From positions 30,497 through 94,496 of the forward strand of contig DFFT01000179.1 of assembly GCA_002372325.1 (NCBI GenBank): DNA of 64,000 nt. Direction: 5' to 3'. The stretch is from Succinivibrionaceae bacterium UBA3769 (GTDB lineage: Bacteria; Pseudomonadota; Gammaproteobacteria; Enterobacterales; Succinivibrionaceae). The notes under the pieces were generated by a model. That model was not told the origin of the DNA, did not search any database, and saw only the letters and a program-made list of their open reading frames with translations. This document shows positions 25,642 to 35,239 of this stretch, one piece after another. Made by a program: the position numbers and the translations under genes. Position 1 is the stretch's first letter. The number at the start of each line of letters is the position of its first letter.

Positions 25642-25696
25642 GGGACATCCCTTGACAGAACTTTTGATTTTCTGACAGGAGGTAAAGGGATGCCCC
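25642..25696. repeat. Inverted repeat downstream of nothing coding, upstream of the AAA gene
   Basis: GGGACATCCCTT (25642-25653) and AAGGGATGCCCC (25685-25696) are 12-bp inverted arms with one mismatch, 31 bp apart. The arms could be the remains of mobile-element ends, or they could fold as a hairpin. No transposase is visible next to them. Confidence 0.45.
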
Positions 25697-26043
25697 TCGC
25701 TAAGTATACTAAAAACCGCGCCGAAACGGAAAACATTTTCCCAGAGGTGAGAAATGCGCGGGGAGAAGGTCAGAAAGGAGATCGAGGAAAAGGCTGAGAG
25801 AGGTTGTGAAGCCCGCCGGGATCGCTGTTTTGATGCTGAAATGGCGGTGTTGAAAGCGTGATGGCACGGGCTCTCTCGGTTTAATCCTGCAACCGAGTTA
25901 ACATTAAATGGCAAGAGGAAGAACGCCCCGAAAAAAATACTTACGAGGTGGGTTATAATCTTGTGATTCTGCGCATTCCCGCAGGGTATTCCTGCGGGGC
26001 TTGAGACAGCGCTGTTTTTAAAACTCAGAGACGGACAGGTTAC
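25697..26043. other. Gap before mpl, no gene recognised
   Basis: I see no convincing gene here. A 35-codon frame at 25754-25861 with AGAGGTGAG before it encodes a charged peptide (starts MRGEKVRKEIEEKAERG) but has no other support. A TATAAT element at 25954-25959 is a plausible -10 box for mpl, without a clear -35. Confidence 0.4.
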
Positions 26044-27393
26044 ATGCACGTTCATATTTTAGGAATCTGCGGCACCTTCATGGGAGGGGTGGCAGTTATT
26101 GCAAAGGAACTGGGCTATCAGGTATCGGGATCTGATGCCAATGTTTATCCTCCCATGAGCACCATGCTGCGGGACAAGGGTATTGAGATCATCGAGGGCT
26201 ATGACCCGTCTCAGCTTTCCCCGGCTCCGGATCTTATTATTGTGGGAAATGCCATGAAGCGGGGCAATCCCTGCGTGGAATATATGCTGAACGAGGGGCT
26301 CCCCTTTGTTTCCGGTCCTGAATGGCTGGAGCATTATGTGCTTAATACCAGAAAGGTGATCGGCGTGGCCGGGACTCATGGCAAGACCACCACCTCCGGC
26401 ATGTGCGCCTGGATCCTGGAGCATGCCGGCTATAAGCCCGGCTTCCTTATCGGCGGGGTGCCGGGGAATTTTGATACGTCGGCCCGGGTGGGGGATTCGG
26501 AATATTTTGTCATTGAATCCGATGAATATGACTGCGCCTTTTTCGACAAGAGATCCAAGTTTGTCCATTACCGGCCCTTCGTGCAGATCCTGAACAATCT
26601 GGAATATGATCATGCCGATATCTTTGAAGACGTGAAGGCGATTCAGAAGCAGTTCCATCATCTGGTGCGCATTATTCCGGGGCGGGGCGAGGTGATTGTT
26701 CCCGCGGATTCCCGGACTCTTGACGAGGTTATTGACATGGGCTGCTGGTCAAACCTGGCGCGTACAGGAGCTCCCGGTGCGGGGATTTATGCCGAGCTTC
26801 TGAAGGATGACGGAAGCTCCTTTGCCGTTTTTGAGAAGGATGGTGCCCGCATAGGAGAGGTGCATTGGGAGGGCATCGGTCTTCATAACGTCCGGAATGC
26901 CCTTATGGCCATCGAGGCCGCCCGCTTTATCGGGATTGATCCCCGGAAGTCTCTTGAGGCTCTTTCTGCTTTCCGGATGCCAAAAAGAAGAATGGAATTC
27001 AAGGGGGAGAAGAACGGGGTCGCCCTTTATGACGATTTCGCGCACCATCCCACGGCTATCAGAACCACTTTGGACGGTCTCAGAAAAAAGATCGGCACGG
27101 CTGCCAGAATCCTTGCCGTGTTTGAGCCCCGTTCCAATACCATGAAGATGGGCGTCAACCACGAGGAACTGTCCGGTTCCTTTGCGGCCGCGGATCGCGT
27201 ATTCATGTATGCGGCTCCGTCCCTGTCCTGGGATACGGATTCTTTGGAAGTGCCGGGCCGTTTCGAGGTCTGCCACGATTTTGATGAAATGGTAGCAGCC
27301 ATTGCCAGGGAGGCTCATCCCGGGGACGTTATTCTGGTGATGAGCAACGGCGGCTTTAACGGCATTCAGGAAAAGCTGCTGGCAAGGCTTTAA
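26044..27393 (+). CDS. mpl: Mpl, UDP-MurNAc:tripeptide ligase (murein recycling)
   Basis: A 449-residue Mur ligase homologue that reattaches recycled L-Ala-gamma-D-Glu-mDAP to UDP-MurNAc in the cytoplasm. The start MHVHILGICGTFMGGVAVIAKELGYQVSGSDANVYPPMS is the Mpl (not MurC) opening. The ATP loop is GVAGTHGKTTTSGM (about 110-123), then 'FVIESDEYDCAFFDKRSKF' and 'YDDFAHHPTAIRTTL'. The length matches E. coli Mpl (457). ATG 26044 follows 'GACGGACAGGTTAC', a modest ribosome site. Confidence 0.95.
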   Translation: MHVHILGICGTFMGGVAVIAKELGYQVSGSDANVYPPMSTMLRDKGIEIIEGYDPSQLSPAPDLIIVGNAMKRGNPCVEYMLNEGLPFVSGPEWLEHYVLNTRKVIGVAGTHGKTTTSGMCAWILEHAGYKPGFLIGGVPGNFDTSARVGDSEYFVIESDEYDCAFFDKRSKFVHYRPFVQILNNLEYDHADIFEDVKAIQKQFHHLVRIIPGRGEVIVPADSRTLDEVIDMGCWSNLARTGAPGAGIYAELLKDDGSSFAVFEKDGARIGEVHWEGIGLHNVRNALMAIEAARFIGIDPRKSLEALSAFRMPKRRMEFKGEKNGVALYDDFAHHPTAIRTTLDGLRKKIGTAARILAVFEPRSNTMKMGVNHEELSGSFAAADRVFMYAAPSLSWDTDSLEVPGRFEVCHDFDEMVAAIAREAHPGDVILVMSNGGFNGIQEKLLARL

Positions 27394-27499
27394 GAGATAC
27401 AGTTCAAGCTCAGGGGGCCGAGATTCAGCACCGGCTGGTTACACTCGGAAGCGCAGTAACTCGGTTCTTCCGAATATCGAGAGTTAATCCATAACGAAA

Positions 27500-27527
27500 A
27501 AAGGAGGTCTGAAACCTCCTTTATTTG
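27500..27527. terminator. Terminator between mpl and prs
   Basis: AAAGGAGGT (27500-27508) and ACCTCCTTT (27514-27522) are perfect arms with a 5-nt loop. A runs on the left and T-rich sequence on the right make it usable in both directions between these convergent genes. Confidence 0.75.
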
Positions 27528-27570
27528 TTTTTCCGGATCTTTAACCGAAAAACTTCAGCCGCGCCTTTTA

Positions 27571-28518
27571 TCAGGCCTCGAACATGGCGGAAATGGATTC
27601 CTCATTGGAAATGCGGCGAATAGCCTCTGCCAGCATGGGAGCCAGAGTCAGCACCTTCACCTTGCCGGTGTCCTTCATCTGCTGGGAAAGAGGGATGGAG
27701 TCAGTAACGATAACCTCGTCCAGGCTGGATTCGGAGATGTTTCTGAAAGCAGGGCCGGAAAGCACCGGGTGGGTGGCATAGGCGAACACTCTCTTGGCTC
27801 CCCGGGCTTTGAGAGCATCGGCAGCCTTGCAAAGAGTCCCGCCGGTATCGATCATGTCATCGATAATGATGGCATCGCGATCCTTGACCTCTCCGATGAG
27901 GTGCATTACTTCTGAAACGTTAGGGCGGGGACGGCGCTTGTCGATAATGGCGATGTCGGTGTCATTAAGGAGCTTGGCAATGGCGCGGGCGCGCACTACG
28001 CCGCCGATGTCCGGAGAAACGATTACCGGATTCTCGAAGCTGTGGTTCTTCATGTCGTCCACCAGGATAGGGCTGCCGAACACATTGTCTACCGGCACGT
28101 CAAAGAAGCCCTGAATCTGCTCCGCATGGAGATCCACGGTAAGAACCCGGTCAACCCCGACGCTGGAGAGCAGGTCAGCTACCACCTTGGCGGTAATGGG
28201 CACTCTGGCAGAGCGGAGTCTTCTGTCCTGACGGGCATAGCCGAAATAGGGTACCACGGCAGTGATGCGGCCGGCGGAAGCCCGTCTCATGGCGTCAATC
28301 ATCACAATGAGTTCCATGAGGTTGTCATTGGTGGGAGCGCAGGTAGACTGGATTATGAAAATATCGCCGCCGCGAACATTTTCATTGATCTGAACATGGA
28401 TTTCGCCATCGCTGAAACGATCGACAGTGGCATTGCCTAATCTGGTAAAAAGCTTTTCCGCAATTTTCTGAGCAAGGTCAGGAGTTCCATTCCCTGCAAA
28501 AATCTTCATATCCGGCAC
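27571..28518 (-). CDS. prs: Prs, ribose-phosphate pyrophosphokinase
   Basis: A 315-residue PRPP synthetase, the exact E. coli length. '[20 protein letters not shown]', '[21 protein letters not shown]', '[12 protein letters not shown]', the cation-binding '[17 protein letters not shown]' and the PRPP loop '[16 protein letters not shown]' are all intact. It provides PRPP for nucleotide, histidine and NAD synthesis. It lies downstream of ispE and lolB on the same strand (50-bp gap to ispE), the common gammaproteobacterial order. Confidence 0.97.
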   Translation of the reverse strand: MPDMKIFAGNGTPDLAQKIAEKLFTRLGNATVDRFSDGEIHVQINENVRGGDIFIIQSTCAPTNDNLMELIVMIDAMRRASAGRITAVVPYFGYARQDRRLRSARVPITAKVVADLLSSVGVDRVLTVDLHAEQIQGFFDVPVDNVFGSPILVDDMKNHSFENPVIVSPDIGGVVRARAIAKLLNDTDIAIIDKRRPRPNVSEVMHLIGEVKDRDAIIIDDMIDTGGTLCKAADALKARGAKRVFAYATHPVLSGPAFRNISESSLDEVIVTDSIPLSQQMKDTGKVKVLTLAPMLAEAIRRISNEESISAMFEA

Positions 28519-28568
28519 GGTGTTAACCTCAAGATGATCCTTTTAGTGACTGTTTTGATTCAGGCTGT

Positions 28569-29426
28569 TCATTTGGCGGCTTTAAGTTTGCCGAGAAGCT
28601 CATGGAGCGGTGAAACGTTACAGGCCCGCGCGACAAATCCGGAGATATTGTCCGGGAGGCTGTTACAAGCCTGAACAGCTGTATCTTCATCAGGAAATTC
28701 CCCGAAGCAGGAGGCTCCGGTTCCGGTCATTCCCGATGGTGCGTATTTTAACAACCATGACAGCGCTGTGGCAACCTCGGGATAGATCTTTTTTACCAGT
28801 CCCTCGCAGTCATTGGCCCGGGGATTCTTCATAAGGTCTTCCAGGGGCATTTTGGGGGTGTTCCGGGGCAGATCCGGGTGCGTGAATATTTCCCGGGTGG
28901 AAACATGGGTGTTTTCCGGAGTGACCACGAGGTACCACTTTTCCGGAATGGCCACCGGGGTGAGCTTTTCCCCCACGCCTTCCGCATAGGCGCTGCGGCC
29001 CCGGACAAACACCGGCACATCGGCCCCCAGCCTGCGGCCGGCCCGGGCGAGTTCATCTTCTGAAAGTCCGAGATCCATAAGGTGATTGATAGCAACCATG
29101 GCGGTGGCGGCATTGCTGGAGCCGCCACCCAGACCTCCTCCCATGGGAATCATTTTATCCACATGAACATCGGCGCCGATGTTTTTGCCGGTGATTTCGG
29201 CGAGGAGCTTAATGGCCTTGAAAATAATATTGCCTTCCGTCGGAAAGCCCATGTCCGGAAAAATGCGGACAATGCCGTCATTTCTGGGTTCCAGGGTCAT
29301 GGTATCTCCCCGGTCAAGAATGGCAAACAGGGTGGAAAGCTCATGATAGCCGTCCGGGCGTCTCCCGTTGATGCGCAGAAAAAGGTTGATTTTTGCCGGT
29401 GCCGGCCAGACTGTTAAATTTCCCAC
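28569..29426 (-). CDS. ispE: IspE, CDP-methylerythritol kinase
   Basis: A 285-residue GHMP kinase of the MEP isoprenoid pathway. 'WPAPAKINLFLRINGRRPDGYHELSTLFA' at the N-terminus, the glycine-rich ATP loop 'PMGGGLGGGSSNAATAM' (about 92-108) and the C-terminal 'PSGMTGTGASCFGEF' are conserved. Its ATG overlaps the end of lolB by 13 bp, so the two are coupled; prs follows. Confidence 0.95.
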   Translation of the reverse strand: MGNLTVWPAPAKINLFLRINGRRPDGYHELSTLFAILDRGDTMTLEPRNDGIVRIFPDMGFPTEGNIIFKAIKLLAEITGKNIGADVHVDKMIPMGGGLGGGSSNAATAMVAINHLMDLGLSEDELARAGRRLGADVPVFVRGRSAYAEGVGEKLTPVAIPEKWYLVVTPENTHVSTREIFTHPDLPRNTPKMPLEDLMKNPRANDCEGLVKKIYPEVATALSWLLKYAPSGMTGTGASCFGEFPDEDTAVQACNSLPDNISGFVARACNVSPLHELLGKLKAAK

Positions 29427-29998
29427 TTGTTTATCCTGATTTTAATTAAAAGATCCTTCCCCTTAAGGGTAATGAACTCCGGAAGAATGAATTTTCCGGT
29501 ATTCGTATAGCGTTCATAGATGACAGTGAATTCCGGATGGGTGATTTCGCTGATGGTGCTGTCAGCGTTTCTGACAAAGGGAAGATCTCCCGGAATGGCC
29601 CGGATAATGTCCGGAAGCCGGCGGGCGGGAATGCTAAGTCCGGTGAGCTGTCTTGCCAGATCATCCGCCGAAGATCCGGAATATTGTTTGCCTTCGCTGT
29701 CAGTAATGCGGGCTTCCCCGGGACTGTTTTCCAGCCGGAACACCGTGGATCCGGTAAGACTGGTAAGCTCCAGAAGGTAACGGTCATCCTTAACGGAGAC
29801 ATTAACATAGGAGGAGAGCCGGTTTTGCTTTTCGATAATGGCGATTTTGCCGGAGGCCCCGAAGGATGTGATCTTTGCGAGCTCGGCATTCTGATTTTCA
29901 TAAAATTCCGGGGGGTTATCCGGTATGGAATTGCATCCGGCGGCAAAAATCATAATGCCTGCCAGCGCGGCAATGAATATTCCTGATTGTGCGGTCAT
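29414..29998 (-). CDS. lolB: LolB, outer-membrane lipoprotein receptor
   Basis: A 194-residue lipoprotein with lipobox FAAGC (Cys at about 22). The LolB fold is suggested by 'SFGASGKIAIIEKQNRLSSYVNVSVKDDRYLLELTSLTGSTVFRLE' and 'LSIPARRLPDIIRAIPGDLP', where the usual motif is W-x-G. Sequence identity in this family is low, so position counts: lolB-ispE-prs is a conserved cluster. LolB accepts lipoproteins from LolA and inserts them in the outer membrane. Confidence 0.88.
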   Translation of the reverse strand: MTAQSGIFIAALAGIMIFAAGCNSIPDNPPEFYENQNAELAKITSFGASGKIAIIEKQNRLSSYVNVSVKDDRYLLELTSLTGSTVFRLENSPGEARITDSEGKQYSGSSADDLARQLTGLSIPARRLPDIIRAIPGDLPFVRNADSTISEITHPEFTVIYERYTNTGKFILPEFITLKGKDLLIKIRINKWEI

Positions 29999-30163
29999 GA
30001 CTTGTTTTTCCGAAAGGAGACGGGAAGCGAGGCGGATCTTCAGGAGCGGTATCCTCTCTGAAGGACTGTCGTTTCAGGCTTCCCGGAAACATAAAACGCG
30101 GTCATGGTAGCATTTTTGTCCCGATAATTCAACGCAGCGGGGAATGCCCTTCGGGCATAAAAA

Positions 30164-30185
30164 AGCCCCGGATTTCTCCGGGGCT
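30164..30185 (-). terminator. Terminator after pflB
   Basis: AGCCCCGGA (30164-30172) and TCCGGGGCT (30177-30185) are perfect arms with a 4-nt loop; the A run at 30159-30164 gives the T tract on the minus strand. It lies 32 bp after the pflB stop. Confidence 0.85.
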
Positions 30186-30216
30186 CTGTGTTCAGTTGCA
30201 GGCCTTCAGCGCTCTT

Positions 30217-32523
30217 TTAGAGGGAGCTCGTGAAGGTACGGGTAATAACGTCGTCCTGCTGCTCTTTGGTAAGAGAATTGAAGCGCACGGCATATCCGGA
30301 AACGCGAATGGTGAGCATCGGATACTTGTCAGGATTCTTCTGAGCATCAATGAGAGTATCTCTGTTCAGCACATTCACATTGAGATGCTGACCGCCTTCA
30401 TGGCTGGGATCGTGATGGAAGTAACCGTCCAGGAGGCCTATCAGGTTCTTGTTCTGGGTGTTTCTGTCAGTGCCGAGAGCAGCCGGAACAATGGAGAAGG
30501 TGTAGGAAATACCGTCCTTGGCGTAGGCAAACGGCAGCTTGGCCACTGAAGACAGGGAAGCCACAGCGCCCTTGACATCGCGGCCGTGCATCGGATTGGC
30601 GCCCGGACCGAAGGGCTTGTGAGCCTCGCGGCCGCAGGGGGTCTCGCCGGTGTTCTTGCCATAGACCACATTTGAGGTAATGGTAAGAATGGACTGAGTA
30701 GGCAGAGCGTTTCTGTAGGTTACGCGTTCCTTGATCTTCTTCATGAAGCGTTCCACGAGGTCGCAGGCAATGGAGTCCACGCGTTCGTCATTGTTGCCGA
30801 ACTTCGGGAAGTCGCCTTCGATGTCGAACTTGGTGGCTACGCCGTCTTCGTCGCGAATCGGCTTAACCCTGGCATACTTGATGGCGGACAGGGAGTCGGC
30901 GGCAACGGAAAGACCGGCTACGCCGCAGGCCATGGTGCGGAATACATCGCGATCATGGAGAGCCATCTGCACTGCCTCGTAGGCATACTTGTCGTGCATG
31001 TAGTGGATAATGTTCAGAGCGGTAACGTACTGCGTGGCCAGCCAGTCCATGAACTTGTCAACGCGCTGCATGACATCATCGAACTCCAGGTACTCGCCGG
31101 CGGGGATATCGGTCTTAGGACCAACCTGCATATGCTTGCCGTCTTTGACAATCATCTCGTCCTTGCCGCCGTTGATGGCGTAAAGAAGAGTCTTGGCCAG
31201 GTTGGCACGGGCGCCGAAGAACTGCATTCTCTTGCCCACAACCATGGGGGATACGCAGCAGGCAATGGCGTAGTCATCGCTGTTGAAATCAGGACGCATG
31301 AGGTCGTCATTTTCGTACTGAATGGAAGAGGTGTCGATGGAAACCTTGGTGGTGAATCTCTTCCATGCTGCCGGGAGCTTTTCAGACCAGAGGATGGTCA
31401 TGTTGGGCTCCGGAGAGGTGCCCATGTTGTAAAGGGTCTGGAGGTAACGGAAGCAGGTCTTGGTTACCAGGGTTCTGCCGTCGAGACCCATGCCGCCGAG
31501 AGATTCGGTGGCCCAGATGGGATCGCCGGAGAACAGGCTATCGTACTCGGGGGTGCGGAGGAAGCGTACCATGCGGAGCTTCATGATCATGTGGTCAACC
31601 AGCTCCTGAGCCTGTTTCTCGGTGAGCACGCCGTTTTTGATATCGCGTTCGATGTAGATATCGTGGAAGGTAGCGGTACGGCCGTAGGACATGGCAGCGC
31701 CGTTCTGGGACTTAACAGCAGCCAGATAGCCGAAGTAGGTGGCCTGCATGGCTTCCTTGGCGGTTTTGGCCGGGCCGGAGATATCGCAGCCGTAGGAAGC
31801 GGCCATCTGCTTGAGCTCGCCCAGAGCCTTCCACTGTTCCTTGATTTCCTCGCGGGAACGAATGGTATCCTCAAGCTCTCTTTCGTCCTTGGGGTTTTCG
31901 AGCTGATCCTGATAGGAATCAAACTGTCTGGCTTTGTCAGCCATGAGAGCATCAATGCCGTAGAGGGCAACGCGACGGTAGTCGCCGATGATGCGGCCGC
32001 GGCCGTAGGCATCAGGAAGACCGGTTAATACCTTGCTCTTGCGGCAGTCTCTGATCCCCTTGGTATAAACATCGAATACACCCTGATTGTGAGTCTTTCT
32101 GTATTCGGTGAAGATCTTCTCAACTTCCTTGTTAAAAGGCTTGCCGTAGGTTTCGCAGGAGGTCTGAATCATGCGAATGCCGCCAAAGGGCATGATGGCT
32201 CTCTTAAGAGGAGCATCAGTCTGAAGACCTACGATCTGCTCAAGATCCTTGTTGATGTAGCCGGGCTTGTGGGAGGTGATGGTGGAAGGAGTATCGGGAT
32301 CGAAATCCAGGGGAGCGTGAGTTCTGTTCTCCTCCTTGATGCCTTCCATCACCTGGTTCCAAAGAGCGGTGGTTGCATCGGTAGGACCTTCAAGGAAGGA
32401 ATCATCCCCTTCATAAGGAGTGTAATTCTGCTGGATAAAATCACGGGTATCGATTGAATCCTGCCAGGCGCCCGGTTTGAATCCTGCCCATGCCTGCTTT
32501 TGAAGATCATTGAGTTCTGCCAT
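30217..32523 (-). CDS. pflB: PflB, pyruvate formate-lyase
   Basis: A 768-residue glycyl radical enzyme that splits pyruvate into acetyl-CoA and formate under anaerobiosis. The active-site pair is in '[30 protein letters not shown]'. The radical glycine is in RVSGYAVRF (about G743), near the C-terminus. It is slightly longer than E. coli PflB (760). The activating enzyme gene pflA, often adjacent, is not present downstream: lolB follows after a terminator. A long upstream region carries a promoter, a CRP-type site and a palindrome. Confidence 0.97.
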   Translation of the reverse strand: MAELNDLQKQAWAGFKPGAWQDSIDTRDFIQQNYTPYEGDDSFLEGPTDATTALWNQVMEGIKEENRTHAPLDFDPDTPSTITSHKPGYINKDLEQIVGLQTDAPLKRAIMPFGGIRMIQTSCETYGKPFNKEVEKIFTEYRKTHNQGVFDVYTKGIRDCRKSKVLTGLPDAYGRGRIIGDYRRVALYGIDALMADKARQFDSYQDQLENPKDERELEDTIRSREEIKEQWKALGELKQMAASYGCDISGPAKTAKEAMQATYFGYLAAVKSQNGAAMSYGRTATFHDIYIERDIKNGVLTEKQAQELVDHMIMKLRMVRFLRTPEYDSLFSGDPIWATESLGGMGLDGRTLVTKTCFRYLQTLYNMGTSPEPNMTILWSEKLPAAWKRFTTKVSIDTSSIQYENDDLMRPDFNSDDYAIACCVSPMVVGKRMQFFGARANLAKTLLYAINGGKDEMIVKDGKHMQVGPKTDIPAGEYLEFDDVMQRVDKFMDWLATQYVTALNIIHYMHDKYAYEAVQMALHDRDVFRTMACGVAGLSVAADSLSAIKYARVKPIRDEDGVATKFDIEGDFPKFGNNDERVDSIACDLVERFMKKIKERVTYRNALPTQSILTITSNVVYGKNTGETPCGREAHKPFGPGANPMHGRDVKGAVASLSSVAKLPFAYAKDGISYTFSIVPAALGTDRNTQNKNLIGLLDGYFHHDPSHEGGQHLNVNVLNRDTLIDAQKNPDKYPMLTIRVSGYAVRFNSLTKEQQDDVITRTFTSSL

Positions 32524-32716
32524 TTTTTACCTCTGTTGGTTTAGGTAGATAAAACGCCTGATGCCCTGGTGAGGCCGGCGTGACATTGGTTGCTGCGTGA
32601 CCTGCCGTTGCCGTTTTGCCGGTATCGGCGGTCGGAGTTCGCATTCCGGGAAGATCCTGATAGCGTCTCTTTCCGGAAGTTACCAGCTGAAAGCTGATGT
32701 GTTATTTAGTTCCTTA

Positions 32717-32745
32717 ATGATACAACGGTCACAGTTTTTTAACAA
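32717..32745 (-). promoter_or_regulatory. Candidate sigma-70 promoter of pflB
   Basis: On the minus strand TTGTTA (32745-32740) and TATCAT (32722-32717) are separated by exactly 17 bp. It would give a 5' leader of nearly 190 nt. Confidence 0.5.
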
Positions 32746-32844
32746 TTGCGAAAGAGATGCGGTCTTGTCCGGCAGCTCTTTTCGAGGTCTGCGAGCATCA
32801 GGAACTTCATGGCTGTTATTATATCCGGCGGTTTTGGTGAAATT

Positions 32845-32860
32845 TGTGAGCTATATCACA
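32845..32860. promoter_or_regulatory. CRP (cAMP receptor protein) binding site
   Basis: TGTGA-N6-TCACA with both half-sites perfect (32845-32849 and 32856-32860), flanked by A/T-rich sequence as in strong CRP sites. It lies about 322 bp upstream of pflB and about 105 bp upstream of the -35 candidate there. Confidence 0.75.
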
Positions 32861-32924
32861 TAAAACGCAGTTTTTTAATGAAAATTAATTACAAAATATC
32901 TCAAAATAGTGATTTAAAACACTG

Positions 32925-32946
32925 TTGACTGAAAATTTTCTATCAA
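32925..32946. repeat. 22-bp near-palindrome in the pflB upstream region
   Basis: The site reads TTGA-N2-GAAAATTTTC-N2-TCAA; 18 of 22 positions are symmetric. It could bind a dimeric regulator. It is longer than an FNR box (TTGAT-N4-ATCAA) although its ends resemble one. Confidence 0.4.
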
Positions 32947-33384
32947 AAAATACGTGTTATCTGGGCCTTGAAATGCGGCAAATGTCACTTTTCTGAGATT
33001 TTTTCTCTGAAAAATCCGGTTTTTGCCTGTTTTGCCTGAGAAATCCCCCGAAAAACAGAATTTTTGCGGTTATTATGCGGTTTGCGCCCGGTGAATACCA
33101 TGGTTTTCTTACTTTCATTTTTGCTGCTTTTTTTGAAATTTTGATACCGGAAAAATTTCAAATTTCATGCGGCTCGATTACGGGAGCGCGCCGGCGGTTT
33201 TTGCCGCTTTTCGGAGAACGCTGCCGGGAGAGTTTTTGCTTGCTCCTCTCATTTTTTTACTTGCGCTGCTTCTTCCGGTAAAATTTCCCATGGCGCGGAC
33301 GGGGCCATTCCGGTATCCCGGTTCCGGAGGCATTAATCGGAATCTCCCGCGGGATTCTTCCCGTTTTTCGCTACCCGGAGTTTT
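32947..33384. other. T-rich gap with no recognised gene
   Basis: This stretch has many T and A runs and no open frame with protein-like composition or a good ribosome site. It separates the pflB regulatory region from the small gene at 33385. Confidence 0.4.
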
Positions 33385-33831
33385 ATGAAAATCACGAAAC
33401 AGAAAGCGGTGTCGTACCTTGGCTACATTATGGCAGCCGGCATCGGGTTTGTTCTCTACTGTATTTTACGAACCACCGTGATTCCGCTCATCCCGGGATC
33501 TCTTCAAGGCGATCTTGACGCGGTCAAAGCATCTCTGCCTGCCAAAAGCGCGGATGGCTATCTGGTGGTGCAGTCGCTGACCTACGATGAACATTACAAT
33601 GTGACCTTTGAGCTCTCCTGGGATCCCCGGGGCCTTCGTCCGGCCGGGCCGGCGGATGCCGGCAAAACCCCCGAGGAGCTCTTTCGTTCCCTGTCCGTGA
33701 GCGATCGCTTTTGCTCCAATAATGCCGTGAAAGCAATTTTCCGCGCCGGCGGCACCATTACGGTGAACATGATCTTAGCCGGCACTCCCGAAAAAAGAAC
33801 CCTGCTGCTTTCCTGCGGGGATCCGGGATGA
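33385..33831 (+). CDS. Small membrane-anchored protein, unknown
   Basis: A 148-residue protein with one N-terminal helix (YLGYIMAAGIGFVLYCILR, about 12-30) and a soluble periplasmic-type domain. It contains 'YLVVQSLTYDEHYNVTFELSWDP' and two Cys, one in 'DRFCSNNAV' and one in 'LLLSCGDPG'. The hydrophobic anchor plus alternating beta pattern makes a real gene likely. No family recognised. It precedes asd by about 215 bp with no clear terminator between. Confidence 0.55.
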   Translation: MKITKQKAVSYLGYIMAAGIGFVLYCILRTTVIPLIPGSLQGDLDAVKASLPAKSADGYLVVQSLTYDEHYNVTFELSWDPRGLRPAGPADAGKTPEELFRSLSVSDRFCSNNAVKAIFRAGGTITVNMILAGTPEKRTLLLSCGDPG

Positions 33832-34045
33832 TTCCCGGCCGCCGCGCTGTTTTTTGCCTGGCGGCGCCGTTTCCGGCGTTTTGCGGTTCCGGGGCAAAAA
33901 ACTGAACAGACAGGGATGAGATCCGTTATAATTCCGTCAGAGATTTTTGTCACAGTTTTTTCAGATCTCCGGAGAAGCAGTACCTGCGCCGGTGTTCCGA
34001 AGCTGTTTGTCACTGTCATCACTTTTCATTTTTGTGGATTTTATT

Positions 34046-35155
34046 ATGAAGAAAGTTGGTTTTGTCGGCTGGCGCGGCATGGTGGGTTCCGTGCTTATGA
34101 ACCGTATGGAAGAGGAAGGCGATTTTGCCGGCATTGATCCGGTGTTTTTCAGCACCTCTCAGGCAGGTCAGAAGGCTCCGTCATTCGGGGGCAAGGATGC
34201 CGGTGTTCTTTTGGATGCCAGTAATCTGGAAGCCCTGAAGAGCATGGACATTATTGTTACCTGCCAGGGCGGAGCTTATACCAAGGACGTTTATCCCAAG
34301 CTGCAGGCTGCCGGCTGGAACGGTTACTGGGTTGATGCCGCCTCCACCCTGAGAATGGAGGATAATGCCGTAATCATTCTGGATCCGGTTAACCGGGCTG
34401 TTATTGACAACGCTCTTAACCGCGGCCTTAAGACCTTTGTAGGCGGCAACTGCACTGTAAGCCTGATGCTTATGGGGCTGGGCGGTCTCTTTAAGAACGA
34501 TTGCGTGGAGTGGATTCAGTCCTCCACCTATCAGGCTGCCTCCGGCGCCGGCGCCAAGAATATGCGGGAGCTTCTTTCTCAGATGGGGCGGCTGTATGGC
34601 TCCGTTGCCGACAAGCTGAAGGATCCGGCCTCCGCCATTCTTGATATCGAAAAGACCGTGAGAGATGAAATGCGTTCTCCGGAATTTCCGGTTAAGGAAT
34701 TTCTGGTGCCTCTTGCCGGTTCCGTGATTCCCTGGATTGATGTGCAGCTTCCTAACGGCCAGAGCCGCGAAGAGTGGAAGGGCATGGCCGAAACCAACAA
34801 GATTCTTGGGCTGGCTCCGGAAACCATTCCGGTGGACGGAAACTGCGTCAGAATCAGCGCCCTGCGCTGCCACAGCCAGTCCTTCCTTATCAAGCTTAAG
34901 AAGGATATTACCGTCAAGGATGCGGAGGAAATGATTGCCGCTCATAATGAATGGGCCCGGGTGATCCCCAATGACAAGGAGGTTACCATAAAGGAGCTTT
35001 CTCCGGCAGCTGTTACCGGCACTCTTAACGTTCCGGTGGGACGCCTGCGCACCCCCAATTTCGGCAAGGGCTTCCTTTCCGCCTTTTCCGTGGGCGATCA
35101 GCTGCTCTGGGGCGCCGCTGAACCGCTGCGCCGCATGCTGAAGTTCATCGCTTAA
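34046..35155 (+). CDS. asd: Asd, aspartate-semialdehyde dehydrogenase
   Basis: A 369-residue NADPH-dependent enzyme of the aspartate pathway (Lys, DAP, Met, Thr). It begins [21 protein letters not shown], with the Rossmann loop GWRGMVG; the ATG at 34046 matches E. coli Asd (367 aa), and upstream in-frame codons are not conserved. The catalytic Cys is in '[19 protein letters not shown]', and '[10 protein letters not shown]'-like residues ([13 protein letters not shown]) follow. The C-terminal catalytic His is in 'LRCHSQSF'. It ends with a good terminator. Confidence 0.96.
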   Translation: MKKVGFVGWRGMVGSVLMNRMEEEGDFAGIDPVFFSTSQAGQKAPSFGGKDAGVLLDASNLEALKSMDIIVTCQGGAYTKDVYPKLQAAGWNGYWVDAASTLRMEDNAVIILDPVNRAVIDNALNRGLKTFVGGNCTVSLMLMGLGGLFKNDCVEWIQSSTYQAASGAGAKNMRELLSQMGRLYGSVADKLKDPASAILDIEKTVRDEMRSPEFPVKEFLVPLAGSVIPWIDVQLPNGQSREEWKGMAETNKILGLAPETIPVDGNCVRISALRCHSQSFLIKLKKDITVKDAEEMIAAHNEWARVIPNDKEVTIKELSPAAVTGTLNVPVGRLRTPNFGKGFLSAFSVGDQLLWGAAEPLRRMLKFIA

Positions 35156-35184
35156 TTAAGTTCGCTGAATATCGCATAAAGAAG

Positions 35185-35211
35185 AATCCGGATTAGCTCC
35201 GGATTTTTTTT
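35185..35211 (+). terminator. Terminator after asd
   Basis: AATCCGGA (35185-35192) pairs with TCCGGATT (35198-35205) and is followed by a T run to 35211. It faces the end of the REC-TPR operon. Confidence 0.85.
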
Positions 35212-35239
35212 GCCGTTTTTCCCTCTGAAGATCTCCCGG

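Noticed and set aside
25754..25861. 35-codon plus-strand frame with a fair ribosome site
   Set aside because: Too short to judge. No known family and no neighbour relation.
25609..26055. Minus-strand open frame of 148 codons before mpl
   Set aside because: Ser/Phe/Pro-rich composition with no domain. It overlaps the start of mpl and its likely promoter.
33075..33388. Open frames in the T-rich gap upstream of the 33.4 kb gene
   Set aside because: Low-complexity Phe/Arg composition and no start signal.
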